Shown here: positions 6,785 through 15,400 of the stretch, in pieces | How the letters are laid out: each line of letters starts with the position of its first letter | Numbering within the stretch: the first letter of the stretch is position 1 | Assembly (NCBI GenBank): GCA_018267365.1 | Contig: JAFDYQ010000029.1 | Coordinates: 1-56,352, forward strand | DNA length: 56,352 nucleotides | From: Bacteroidota bacterium | Lineage (GTDB): Bacteria; Bacteroidota; Bacteroidia; Chitinophagales; LD1 | Direction of reading: 5' to 3' | Made by a program: the position numbers and the translations under genes | Notes under the pieces: model-generated | Databases searched by the model: none | The model's input: only the letters and a program-made list of their open reading frames with translations | What the model was told of the DNA's origin: nothing

Positions 6785-8005
6785 ATGAGCTTCCCCGTAG
6801 CAGATATACGCACAGACTTTCCGATACTACAGACTACAGTCAAGGGTAAACCGCTGATCTATCTGGATAATGCGGCTACCTCTCAGAAGCCACTGCGCGT
6901 GATCAATGCGATCACCGAATATTATGAGGCGACTAACTCGAACATACACCGCGGGGCACACTACCTGGCCAACAAGGCGACGGAGCAGTACGAAAATTCC
7001 CGCAAGGCGATAGCCCAACATCTCAATGCAAAGTCGGAGCGTGAGATCAACTTCGTGCGCGGGACAACGGAGGCTATCAATCTGGTGGCTAAAACCTGGG
7101 GACGCAAATATGTGAAGGCCGGTGATGAGATCATCATCTCTGCGCTGGAGCACCACTCTAACATCGTGCCGTGGCAGATGCTATGCGAGGAGGTGGGCGC
7201 TAACCTGCTGGTGATACCTGTGAATGATAAGGGTGAGCAAGTTTTCGAAGCGTATGAGAAGCTTCTGTCGGAGAAGACGAAGCTAGTGACTACGTCCTAC
7301 ATCTCTAACTCACTCGGCACCATCAATCCGGTGCATGACATCATAAAGCGGGCGCATGCTGTGGGGGCAAAGGTCTTCATAGATGCTGCGCAGGCGCTGC
7401 CACATATGAAGGTGGATGTGCAGGATATAGACTGTGACTGGCTGGGTTTCTCCGGGCATAAAGTTTTTGGCCCTACGGGTATCGGCATCCTATATGGCAA
7501 GGAGGAAGTGCTGCTGGATATGCCACCATTCATGGGTGGCGGTGAGATGATCAAGACGGTGTCTTTCAAGGGGACTACTTATAATGACCTGCCGTATAAA
7601 TTTGAAGCGGGTACACCGAATATAGAGGGTGGTATTGTTTTGGGCGAAGCCATACACTATATCAATGGCATAGGCCTGGATGCGATCTATCAATACGAGG
7701 AGGAGTTGCTACACTATGCCACCGATAAACTAACTGAGATAGACGGGCTGCGTGTGATAGGTACAGCAGCGAAGAAAGCCTCAGTGTTGTCGTTTCTGGT
7801 AGGTGAGATACATCCCTATGACCTCGGCGTGCTGCTCAATGAGCAAGGCATAGCGATCCGTACCGGCCATCACTGCTGCCAGCCTATCATGGATCAGTTT
7901 GGTATAGAGGGTACGTGCCGCGCTTCGTTTGCTTTCTACAATACTTTTGAAGAGATAGATGCGCTGGCTGATGCGATACGCCGCTCGGTGAAGATACTGG
8001 GGTGA
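6785..8005 (+). CDS. sufS: Cysteine desulfurase SufS (group II)
   Basis: SufS, 406 residues, a PLP-dependent enzyme that takes sulfur from L-cysteine as a persulfide and passes it to the SufBCD scaffold. The PLP-binding lysine is K226 in 'FSGHKVFGPTGIG', and the active-site cysteine lies in 'RTGHHCCQP' (C364; C365 adjacent), the short-loop arrangement of group II desulfurases. The N-terminal 'DFPILQTTVKGKPLIYLDNAATSQKP' region and 'ALEHHSNIVPWQ' are also typical. It ends the operon; no sufE/sufU partner follows, so the sulfur-transfer partner is encoded elsewhere. Confidence 0.97.
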   Translation: MSFPVADIRTDFPILQTTVKGKPLIYLDNAATSQKPLRVINAITEYYEATNSNIHRGAHYLANKATEQYENSRKAIAQHLNAKSEREINFVRGTTEAINLVAKTWGRKYVKAGDEIIISALEHHSNIVPWQMLCEEVGANLLVIPVNDKGEQVFEAYEKLLSEKTKLVTTSYISNSLGTINPVHDIIKRAHAVGAKVFIDAAQALPHMKVDVQDIDCDWLGFSGHKVFGPTGIGILYGKEEVLLDMPPFMGGGEMIKTVSFKGTTYNDLPYKFEAGTPNIEGGIVLGEAIHYINGIGLDAIYQYEEELLHYATDKLTEIDGLRVIGTAAKKASVLSFLVGEIHPYDLGVLLNEQGIAIRTGHHCCQPIMDQFGIEGTCRASFAFYNTFEEIDALADAIRRSVKILG

Positions 8006-8013
8006 TCTGACCT

Positions 8014-8069
8014 GTTGGGCCAGCGTAAGGGGATGCCCCACGCTATAATATGTCGCCCCGTTTGGGGCG
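8014..8069. repeat. GC hairpins between convergent sufS and LytTR genes
   Basis: Two GC-rich inverted repeats lie here: GGGG/CCCC near 8029-8038, and a perfect CGCCCC-GTTT-GGGGCG hairpin at 8054-8069. They lie between two convergent genes and may stop transcription from both sides, but no clear U-tract follows, so they could equally be a dispersed palindromic repeat. Confidence 0.45.
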
Positions 8070-8106
8070 TGATACAAAAATATCCGGAATGCTTTGAGAA
8101 GCCTGC

Positions 8107-8853
8107 TTATATCAGCGAGTAGGCATTGAGGAAGTCGTCTTTTTTACGGACTGCTACGTCTATCTCCCGGCCATCGCTCATCACTACGTGGCCTCCCCTG
8201 CCCTTCACATATCTGGTCACCTTGTTTACATTGATGATATACTGACGATGTATGCGGCAGAATAGCGGCTCCGGCAGGAGCTCCTCATACACGCCTATCT
8301 GACGAGTGATGAGAAGTTTATCACCATTATCCAGAAAGAAAAGGGTATAGTTGCCATCACTCTGGCAGTACACGATATCATTGATACTGATGAAGGTCAT
8401 CCCATCCAGAGTGGGCAGCGATAGTTTTTGCAGCCTGGTGGCAGGCTGCGCCATATTGTGCAGGAGAATATTGAGGCTCTGATTGATACTTCTGCTTTTC
8501 TGCTGCTCCTGCGCTTTGGCTACCGCAGCCCGTAGCTCATTTATATCTATCGGTTTCAGCAGGTAGTCTATGGCAGAAAACTTGATAGCCTGTACGGCAT
8601 AGTGATCAAAGGCAGTGACAAAAATGATCCCGAATCTGATCTGTGAAAATCTCCTCAGCAAGTCAAAGCCATTGCCACCCGGCATTTCTACATCGAGAAA
8701 TACAAGGTCGGGCTCTTCTGCGCGTATTAGTTTCTCCGCCTCACTGGCACTATGTACCATGCCCAATACCTGCACGTCCGGGCAATACCGGTTTAAAAGC
8801 AAATTAAGATTTTGCGCTACCAAAATCTCATCATCTACTATAATAGCTCTCAT
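8107..8853 (-). CDS. LytTR family response regulator
   Basis: A 248-residue two-component response regulator. The receiver domain (1-120) has acidic residues D7-D8, the phosphoacceptor D54 in 'DLVFLDVEMPGGNG', and lysine in 'LLKPID'. A linker (125-145) leads to a C-terminal LytTR DNA-binding domain (147-245) with 'INDIVYCQSDGNYTLFF', 'FCRIHRQYIINVNKV' and 'DVAVRKKDDFL'. It is the downstream partner of the sensor kinase gene, starting 6 bp after that gene's stop, so the two form one operon. LytTR regulators of this kind act at paired direct repeats; the target promoter is not evident here. Confidence 0.95.
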   Translation of the reverse strand: MRAIIVDDEILVAQNLNLLLNRYCPDVQVLGMVHSASEAEKLIRAEEPDLVFLDVEMPGGNGFDLLRRFSQIRFGIIFVTAFDHYAVQAIKFSAIDYLLKPIDINELRAAVAKAQEQQKSRSINQSLNILLHNMAQPATRLQKLSLPTLDGMTFISINDIVYCQSDGNYTLFFLDNGDKLLITRQIGVYEELLPEPLFCRIHRQYIINVNKVTRYVKGRGGHVVMSDGREIDVAVRKKDDFLNAYSLI

Positions 8854-8859
8854 ATCTAC

Positions 8860-11793
8860 TTACTGCTCAAATATTAAAGTAAATAACGTACCTGCAGGCA
8901 GGTTATTATGATCATACTTATCTTTCACCTCCATGCGTATCTTTTTGTCACTGATCTGATTTATGGCCTGGATCCGCATCTCTGTCAGCGACATACCCTT
9001 AGACTGATATTCTACGTGCATGGTTGTTTTCATCTCCCGCGCTCGCACACGACCTATTCCATTATCCTCTACGGTACAGTATAAAACACTTTCCTTTAAG
9101 ACAAAACTGATCCGAAGCAATCCTTTCTTATCCTCCAGATTTCTCAGGCCGTGCCGGATAGCGTTTTCTACAATGGGCTGTAGCAGCATGGGAGGCACCT
9201 GCACCTCAAAAGTATCCATGTCTTCTGATACCGCTATCTCATAAGTGAATTTATCTCCGAATCTAAGGCACTCCATCTGCACGTAGTCCCGGAGATAGGA
9301 CACCTCCTCATCCAGAGAGATGTATTGCTCTCCGGAGAGGTCCAGCGTCTTGCGTATGAGCCGTGCGAAGTTGGACAGATACATATTGGCAGAATACATG
9401 TCTTCCTGATTGACAAAATGCTGGACGGCGGTGAGGCAATTGAATATAAAGTGGGGATTCATCTGGGCCTTGAGCGCCTGCTGCTCCAGGTCTATGATCT
9501 TATTTTGCAGCGACTGCTCGTGCTCAAACCGGCGCTGCTGCCGGCGGAATCTATCGCGAATGATCAAAAAGCCGATGGTCAGTATAGCGATCATGACTAT
9601 GACCATAAACCACCATGTGGTATAAAAGGCAGGAGTGATCTCAAAACGGACCCTGGCCACGGATGGCGACCTGTTGCCAAATTTGTCCAGAGCGGCCACT
9701 TCAAAGGTATAGCTGCCCGGGGATAGGGAGCGGAAGTCTACCGATCTATTGGTTGTGGTTGTCCACCTATCATTGCCACTACCCAAAAGGCGATATTCAT
9801 ACTCCAAGTCAGATGCAGAGGGAAGCATAACGGCTACGTATTCTATCTTCAGATTGTTTTCAAAGTACTTGAACTGATACGCAGAAGATTTTATAGAACT
9901 ATCTTTATCATTGACACGCACAGATGCTATGTAGATAGGAATAGGTTTAGCCGCACTCATCCTCTTTTCATTTAATATGGTGAGACCGCCTGAAGTAGCT
10001 ACGTAGATCAGACTATCACTGACCATGATATCGTTGACGTCATAGCTCTGCAGTCCATCCGGTATATTGAAGGGAGTGATTTGCTGTACCTTAAACACTT
10101 TATTATGATATTGATAGACTATTTTATCAATACCAAAATTCGTAGCAATCCATACCGTGCTGTGCGATCCGACGATTATTTTGCGGCACATACTTCCATG
10201 ATAACTTGGATACGTAGATGCTGATATATGAGAGATCACCTTTTGCCCGTCATATACTAGTACCCCGGTCGCAGGCGTGCCGATCCAAAGCAAACTATCA
10301 GGCGTGAAACACAGAGAAGTGATCCTTACTTTCATTCTTTTGTCTTGAGTATTGATAGCCACAGCGCGGTGCCTGTCTTTGTACTCATATATTCCGTCTA
10401 TCCCGGCCAGAAAAAGTCTACCATCCGGATGCTGGACTATATTCATAAAACGGCGATAATTTGAATTATTTTCTTCAAATAATCCGGTAAGCAAATTGAC
10501 TGATATCATACTACCGACTAAACCCACCAGTAAGACCGGCTCATTGCGAATTTTCAGAAAAGTTTTAGGACCACCGGAATCGTGTGGTATAAGCGTAATT
10601 CTTTTAGTAAATCGATCATAAAAAAAAATCTTGTTGCTAGTAATGCAAAATATACGATGATCTATCACAGCCAGTTGGCGTATTTTTTCAGGAGCGCCGC
10701 CAGCTTCTATATTCATGTCCAGTGTCTTGTCCCCTGTTTGCAAAAATATCCTGCCGTCTGAAGTACCTATATATGCAGTATCTCCTTCACCTCTGCACAA
10801 TGCCGTAATATTGATCTGAGGTAATATATGGTGCAATGCGGTGCTATGAAGATCACCTTGAGGAAAAACATACAAGCCATTATCGCTGGTGAGTATCCAC
10901 AGGTTGCCCTTTTGATCGGCATAGGCACAATTAATATTACCACACCACACCTGCATGAGAGGGCCACTGAATGCCGTGTCTATTTCATAAAGCCCTTTAT
11001 TAACCACACTTATATAATACCTGCCATCTTGCCTGGTCAAGCTGGTGGGCCTATAATCCTGCGGAAGTTTTATGGTACGCCATTTGTGATAATTGCCATC
11101 GCTCTGGCGCTTATGTACTTCCAACCTGCCGGGAGCATATCTGAGCAGGCATCCCCCCATCCAGCATCCATTATTGATATAGCTTTTATTATCCAGTCCT
11201 ACATAATCATAATATATATGCCCCGGCGTATAACGTATACAGCCAGAGTCGCAAAGCACCTCTAGTGCAGAATCTGATGGTCTGTATACTTGCATGATAG
11301 GCGCTATACGGAGCATGTAGGACACGATGCTATCTCGGGCACATTCATAAATCCTTCTGCCATTATACAAAAAAACACCATTCGGATATCTGCGATTCAT
11401 ATTCAGAAATTCGCCAAACTCGCACTGAATTTTTAAGAGTGAGGAATCATTATTCGCTGTGAAGAAGCTGCCATGCCTATAATAGCAAGCATAATTGCTG
11501 TAAGTCGCAATCCACAATCTGCTTGTAATTGAGTCAAAGATTAACCCTAGTACCTCATTGTCCGGTAATCCATCCTGAGTAGTGAATACCTTAAACTGTA
11601 ATCCATCGAAACGGACGAGCCCCGCTTCAGTTCCTATCCAAATGTAGCCCCGATCGTCCTGTGCCATAGCATATGTGACAGAAGAAGGCAAACCGTCTCT
11701 GACAGTATAATGCAGCGGCTCAGGAGTCTGTGCCTGTACGGCTGGAAAACCCAACAGGATAATAGCAAGAATATATGACAGGTACCGTATCAA
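8860..11793 (-). CDS. Propeller/Y_Y_Y sensor histidine kinase (LytS/YehU-like His_kinase type)
   Basis: A 977-residue membrane sensor kinase. In order: signal peptide (1-21, ending at VQA/Q), a large periplasmic seven-bladed regulator-propeller region (about 25-640) with repeats such as 'DGLPSSVTYAMAQDDRGYIWIGTEAGL', a Y_Y_Y domain (about 660-725), one membrane helix (about 735-757), then a His_kinase domain with the phosphoacceptor in 'QMNPHFIFNCL' (histidine near 780) and an ATPase domain with the N-box 'LLQPIVENAIRHGL'. Unlike the hybrid forms common in Bacteroidota, it lacks a receiver and signals to the separate LytTR regulator downstream. The ligand is unknown; related propeller sensors often detect glycans, but no PUL-type gene adjoins it. 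Confidence 0.94.
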   Translation of the reverse strand: MIRYLSYILAIILLGFPAVQAQTPEPLHYTVRDGLPSSVTYAMAQDDRGYIWIGTEAGLVRFDGLQFKVFTTQDGLPDNEVLGLIFDSITSRLWIATYSNYACYYRHGSFFTANNDSSLLKIQCEFGEFLNMNRRYPNGVFLYNGRRIYECARDSIVSYMLRIAPIMQVYRPSDSALEVLCDSGCIRYTPGHIYYDYVGLDNKSYINNGCWMGGCLLRYAPGRLEVHKRQSDGNYHKWRTIKLPQDYRPTSLTRQDGRYYISVVNKGLYEIDTAFSGPLMQVWCGNINCAYADQKGNLWILTSDNGLYVFPQGDLHSTALHHILPQINITALCRGEGDTAYIGTSDGRIFLQTGDKTLDMNIEAGGAPEKIRQLAVIDHRIFCITSNKIFFYDRFTKRITLIPHDSGGPKTFLKIRNEPVLLVGLVGSMISVNLLTGLFEENNSNYRRFMNIVQHPDGRLFLAGIDGIYEYKDRHRAVAINTQDKRMKVRITSLCFTPDSLLWIGTPATGVLVYDGQKVISHISASTYPSYHGSMCRKIIVGSHSTVWIATNFGIDKIVYQYHNKVFKVQQITPFNIPDGLQSYDVNDIMVSDSLIYVATSGGLTILNEKRMSAAKPIPIYIASVRVNDKDSSIKSSAYQFKYFENNLKIEYVAVMLPSASDLEYEYRLLGSGNDRWTTTTNRSVDFRSLSPGSYTFEVAALDKFGNRSPSVARVRFEITPAFYTTWWFMVIVMIAILTIGFLIIRDRFRRQQRRFEHEQSLQNKIIDLEQQALKAQMNPHFIFNCLTAVQHFVNQEDMYSANMYLSNFARLIRKTLDLSGEQYISLDEEVSYLRDYVQMECLRFGDKFTYEIAVSEDMDTFEVQVPPMLLQPIVENAIRHGLRNLEDKKGLLRISFVLKESVLYCTVEDNGIGRVRAREMKTTMHVEYQSKGMSLTEMRIQAINQISDKKIRMEVKDKYDHNNLPAGTLFTLIFEQ

Positions 11794-12000
11794 GAGTTAC
11801 TAAACGGTTTGAACAGAAAAATAATGTAAAGATGCTTTTTTCCCTTTCACATTTCCAGATTACACTCAATATGCACGCTCATACAAAAATCAGCACGCTT
11901 ATACAATTTGACAAAGCATCGGCAAATCTTGATGTACTTTCACATCGTAATCACAAATAGAATACGCCAACCCAACATATTCTAATCAATGGAACACGGA

Positions 12001-12037
12001 AAAGCGCTCTCATACTATGAAGGGCGCTTTTGTTTTT
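12001..12037 (+). terminator. Intrinsic terminator with no upstream gene
   Basis: Stem AAAGCGCTCT (12001-12010) pairs with AGGGCGCTTT (12021-12030), one G-T pair allowed, and is followed by TGTTTTTTT. No plus-strand protein gene precedes it in the 208 bp after the divergent kinase start, so it may end a small RNA transcript or read-through. Confidence 0.65.
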
Positions 12038-12100
12038 TTATGGCATGAGAGTCAATTTTGTGTTTTTTCAGCTTTTCTCATGACATTTCACCGGAAATAC

Positions 12101-12108
12101 TATATTTG
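12101..12108 (+). promoter_or_regulatory. -7 promoter element of tRNA-Arg
   Basis: TATATTTG matches TAnnTTTG and lies 21 bp before the mature tRNA 5' end, the expected place for a short leader. Confidence 0.65.
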
Positions 12109-12129
12109 CAGTCCTTCTGAAAGAAGATG

Positions 12130-12202
12130 CACCCGTAGCTTAACTGGATAGAGCAGCTGACTACGGATCAGCAGGTTAGGGGTTCGACTCCCTTCGGGTG
12201 CA
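12130..12202 (+). tRNA. tRNA-Arg (anticodon ACG)
   Basis: Complete cloverleaf: acceptor GCACCCG (12130-12136) pairs with CGGGTGC (12195-12201), discriminator A12202. The anticodon stem GCTGA/TCAGC encloses the loop CTACGGA with anticodon ACG (12164-12166). The T-arm contains GGTTCGACTCC. CCA is not encoded. The A34 wobble base needs deamination to inosine to read CGN codons. Confidence 0.96.
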
Positions 12203-12212
12203 CATTTTAGCC

Positions 12213-12240
12213 AGCCATGTAGTTTCTACGTGGCTTTTTT
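12213..12240 (+). terminator. Terminator after tRNA-Arg
   Basis: Stem AGCCATGTAG (12213-12222) pairs with CTACGTGGCT (12226-12235), followed by a T run. It sits 10 bp after the tRNA. Confidence 0.85.
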
Positions 12241-12409
12241 ATTGTCCTATTATGGTCATTGGCTGAAGTATAGCCAGAGATACTAACGTGCGTGCAACTT
12301 TTGCACACTATTTTCATCTTAACATATGGTTCAGTATATTTATGCTTATACGGTACCCAATCCGGATATTTTTAGCCATCAACACATAAAACCAAGCCAT
12401 TTTTTCAAC

Positions 12410-15400
12410 ATGAAAAAACTTTTATCTCTAACTGTACTCCTGATATCGTTTTCTCTGTTTTCCAGACTGTATGCCAGCCACGTGATGGGTGCCGACCTGA
12501 CGTACTCCTGCATAGGGCCCAATCAGTACCTGGTGACGCTGACAGGCTACCGCGACTGTAACGGTATCACGCTCACTGCGCCGCTGACGATCAACTACAA
12601 ATCGGCCCAATGTGGTGTAAACTCGAGCCTGACCCTCCATCAGGTAGGTACCTCTCAGGATATCACGCCGGCCTGCTTTTCCACTACAGACGCATGTCAT
12701 GGAGGTAGCGGTATAGGCATTGAGAAAGACGTCTTCCAGGGCACGCTCACCCTGCCTGCCGGATGCGGCTCTGACTGGGTGCTGAGCTGGGATATGTGCT
12801 GCCGCAATGCTGCTATCACTACGCTGAGCAATCCGAGCAACGAGGACTTCTATATAGAAGCGCACCTGAATAATACACTGCCTACGTGCGACAATTCTCC
12901 GGTTTTTTCCAATGATCCTGTAGCGGTCTATTGCAATGGCTTCACACAGCTATATAACCAGGGTGGCGTGGATGCTGACGGCGACTCCCTGCACTACTAC
13001 CTGATGCCCTCTCTGAATGCCGCCGGCTCTACGGTCAGCTATGCAGGCAGTTTCAGCGCTACTAACCCTATGGCTACCTCGGGCGGTACTACGATGGATC
13101 CGCTGACGGGGCAGCTGACCTTCACACCCAACCAGTCTCAGGTGGCGGTAGTAAAAGTGGGCGTAGATGAGTATCGCAACGGGGTACTGATAGGCCATGT
13201 GGAGCGGGATATGCAGGTGATAGTAACCAACTGTACCAACTCGGCACCGACCGGTGGCGGTATCAACGGCGTGGCAGGTGCTTATACTTATAATACGACT
13301 GCCTGCTCCAGTTTCTGCTTTACTATACAGACGGCCTCTGCCAATGCCGGCGACAGCATCTACTATACACTGGCCGGCGCCACCCTGCCGGGAGCTACCT
13401 TTACCAGCTCGGGGGGTGTGCAGCCTCTGATCACTGTGTGCTGGTCACCGTCACAGGCAGATGTAGGTAGCCACTCCTTTGTGCTAAACCTGAGAAACAA
13501 TGCCTGCCCTTATTACGGCACAGCATCTATAGCGTATACTATCATAGTGGCACCGGCTGCCAATCCACCGGTAGATGCCGGGCCGGACATACATCTCTGC
13601 CCTGGGCAGACCGGCAGCCTGACTGCCACCTCTACGGGTAGTGTGACCAGCTATACCTGGTCTGACGGTACGACCACACACGCAGGAGCCACCTGGACGG
13701 GTATCAACCCTGCGGTGACGACCATCTATACCGTCTCTGCACTCTACTCCAATGGCTGTACGCTGACCGATCAGGTCATAGTCTACCGCAATACAAAGCC
13801 TACTGTGGTGGCATACCCCCCTGTGTCTACTATCTGCTCTACCTCAGACACCGTGCAGCTCAATACTATAGCTACCAACGCGGCTACCTACAGCTGGACA
13901 CCTGCTGCGGGCCTGACATGCAGCAGCTGTGGCAGCCCCAAGGCCTCCCCTACTGCCAGCACCGAATACTCAGTGGTAGCTCTCGACTCATCCGGCTGTC
14001 CGAGCGATACGGCCACCGTGCGCGTGAATCTGAACAGCCCGCCACCGGTGCAGAGCTGCTCTGTGATCTATGCTACCCCTACGGGTACCGGTAGTGGCTC
14101 TCAATATGACCCTACCAATCTGGATAATGCACTGGCGGCGGCACAATGTAATAATGCAGTGATCAAACTGGCCATAGGTACCTACACGGTTGACTTTCCG
14201 ATCACCACACTAGGCAGCTATACCACTATAGAAGGGGGCTTTGACCCGGCCAATAACTGGGTAAAATCGAGCCTGCCGGGAGCTACTACTATCTACAGGA
14301 GTGCGCTGAACCTGGAGGGCACAGGCAATACCAAGCGCCTGGTAGGCATCTACCTGAATGGCGCCCAATATATCCGCCTGCAAGACCTGACGATACAGAC
14401 AGCCAACTGCCCCGCTGTGTCAGGCACAGATACTTTTGGCTATAGCAACTATGCTATCCATATGAGCAACTGCTCTAACTATAATATAGTAAGATGCCAG
14501 ATCAAACCCGGTAGCGGCTCTGACGGTGTAGCTGGTACACCGGCCACCGGCTCCGGCACCCCAGGTGCCAATGGCAACACCGCAGGCAATACGGCTACGG
14601 GGGCCTCGCCGGGCGCCGGCCCTAATGCGGGCGGCAACGGCGGCAATGGCGGCAGCGGAGGTACAGTATCCGGCAACTCAGGCACTGCGGGCTCTGCGGG
14701 CACGGGACCGGGAGCCGGCGCAGGTGGTGGTGGTGGCAGCGGCGCGGTGACTTGCGCAGCGTTTGGCATCTTCAATGGTAGTGCGGCACAACCGGGTGCG
14801 CCGGGCGCGCCGGGTACTGCGGGCACCTCCGGTGCTGCAGGTGGTGCCGGTACGCTGTCGGGTGGTTTCTTCACCGCAGGTGGCCAGGGTGGCAATGGTA
14901 CAGCAGGTACTACGGGCAGCGGCGGTGGCGGCGGTGGTGGTACCGGTGGTGCGGGCCTCAATACCCGCGGCTCCGGCGGTGGCAGCGGCGGTAGTGGCGG
15001 CGGCGGGGGCCCGGGTGGTACCGGCGGCTACGGCGGGGGCAACTGCTTTGGGATCTTTATGAATAGCAATGGTGCAGGTGGCATCATTCAGGAATGTAAT
15101 ATAGGGCCGTTGGCCCCGGGTAATGGCGGCGCAGGCGGTACAGGTGGTGCCGGCGGCGCAGGCGGTACAGGCGGCAGCGGCAATACCGGTGGCTCCGGTT
15201 GTCAAAACTTCTATGGCAATGGCGGCAATGGTGGTGCCGGTGGCAACGGTGGCAACGGTGGCAACGGCGGTGCCGGTATCGGTACCCGTGTGTACATAGC
15301 CGGCGGTAGCCCGCTGACCATGGCAGATACTACCTTCGGCCTCGTAGCGCAGCCTACCATCTTTGCGGCCAATATCTCATGTACTAACCGTAATGACACG

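Noticed and set aside
11775..11960. 61-residue plus-strand frame upstream of the orphan terminator
   Set aside because: Starts inside the kinase gene's signal-peptide region antisense, with no signal or domain; a non-coding transcript is the better explanation if anything is transcribed.
14479..14961. 160-residue Pro/Ala-rich minus-strand frame
   Set aside because: It is the antisense of the glycine-rich coding repeats; GGC/GGT repeats read as Pro/Ala on the other strand. No start context or domain.
14500..15300. Short GC-rich tandem repeats considered as CRISPR
   Set aside because: In-frame glycine codons of variable length without spacers or cas genes; no CRISPR array is present anywhere in the window.
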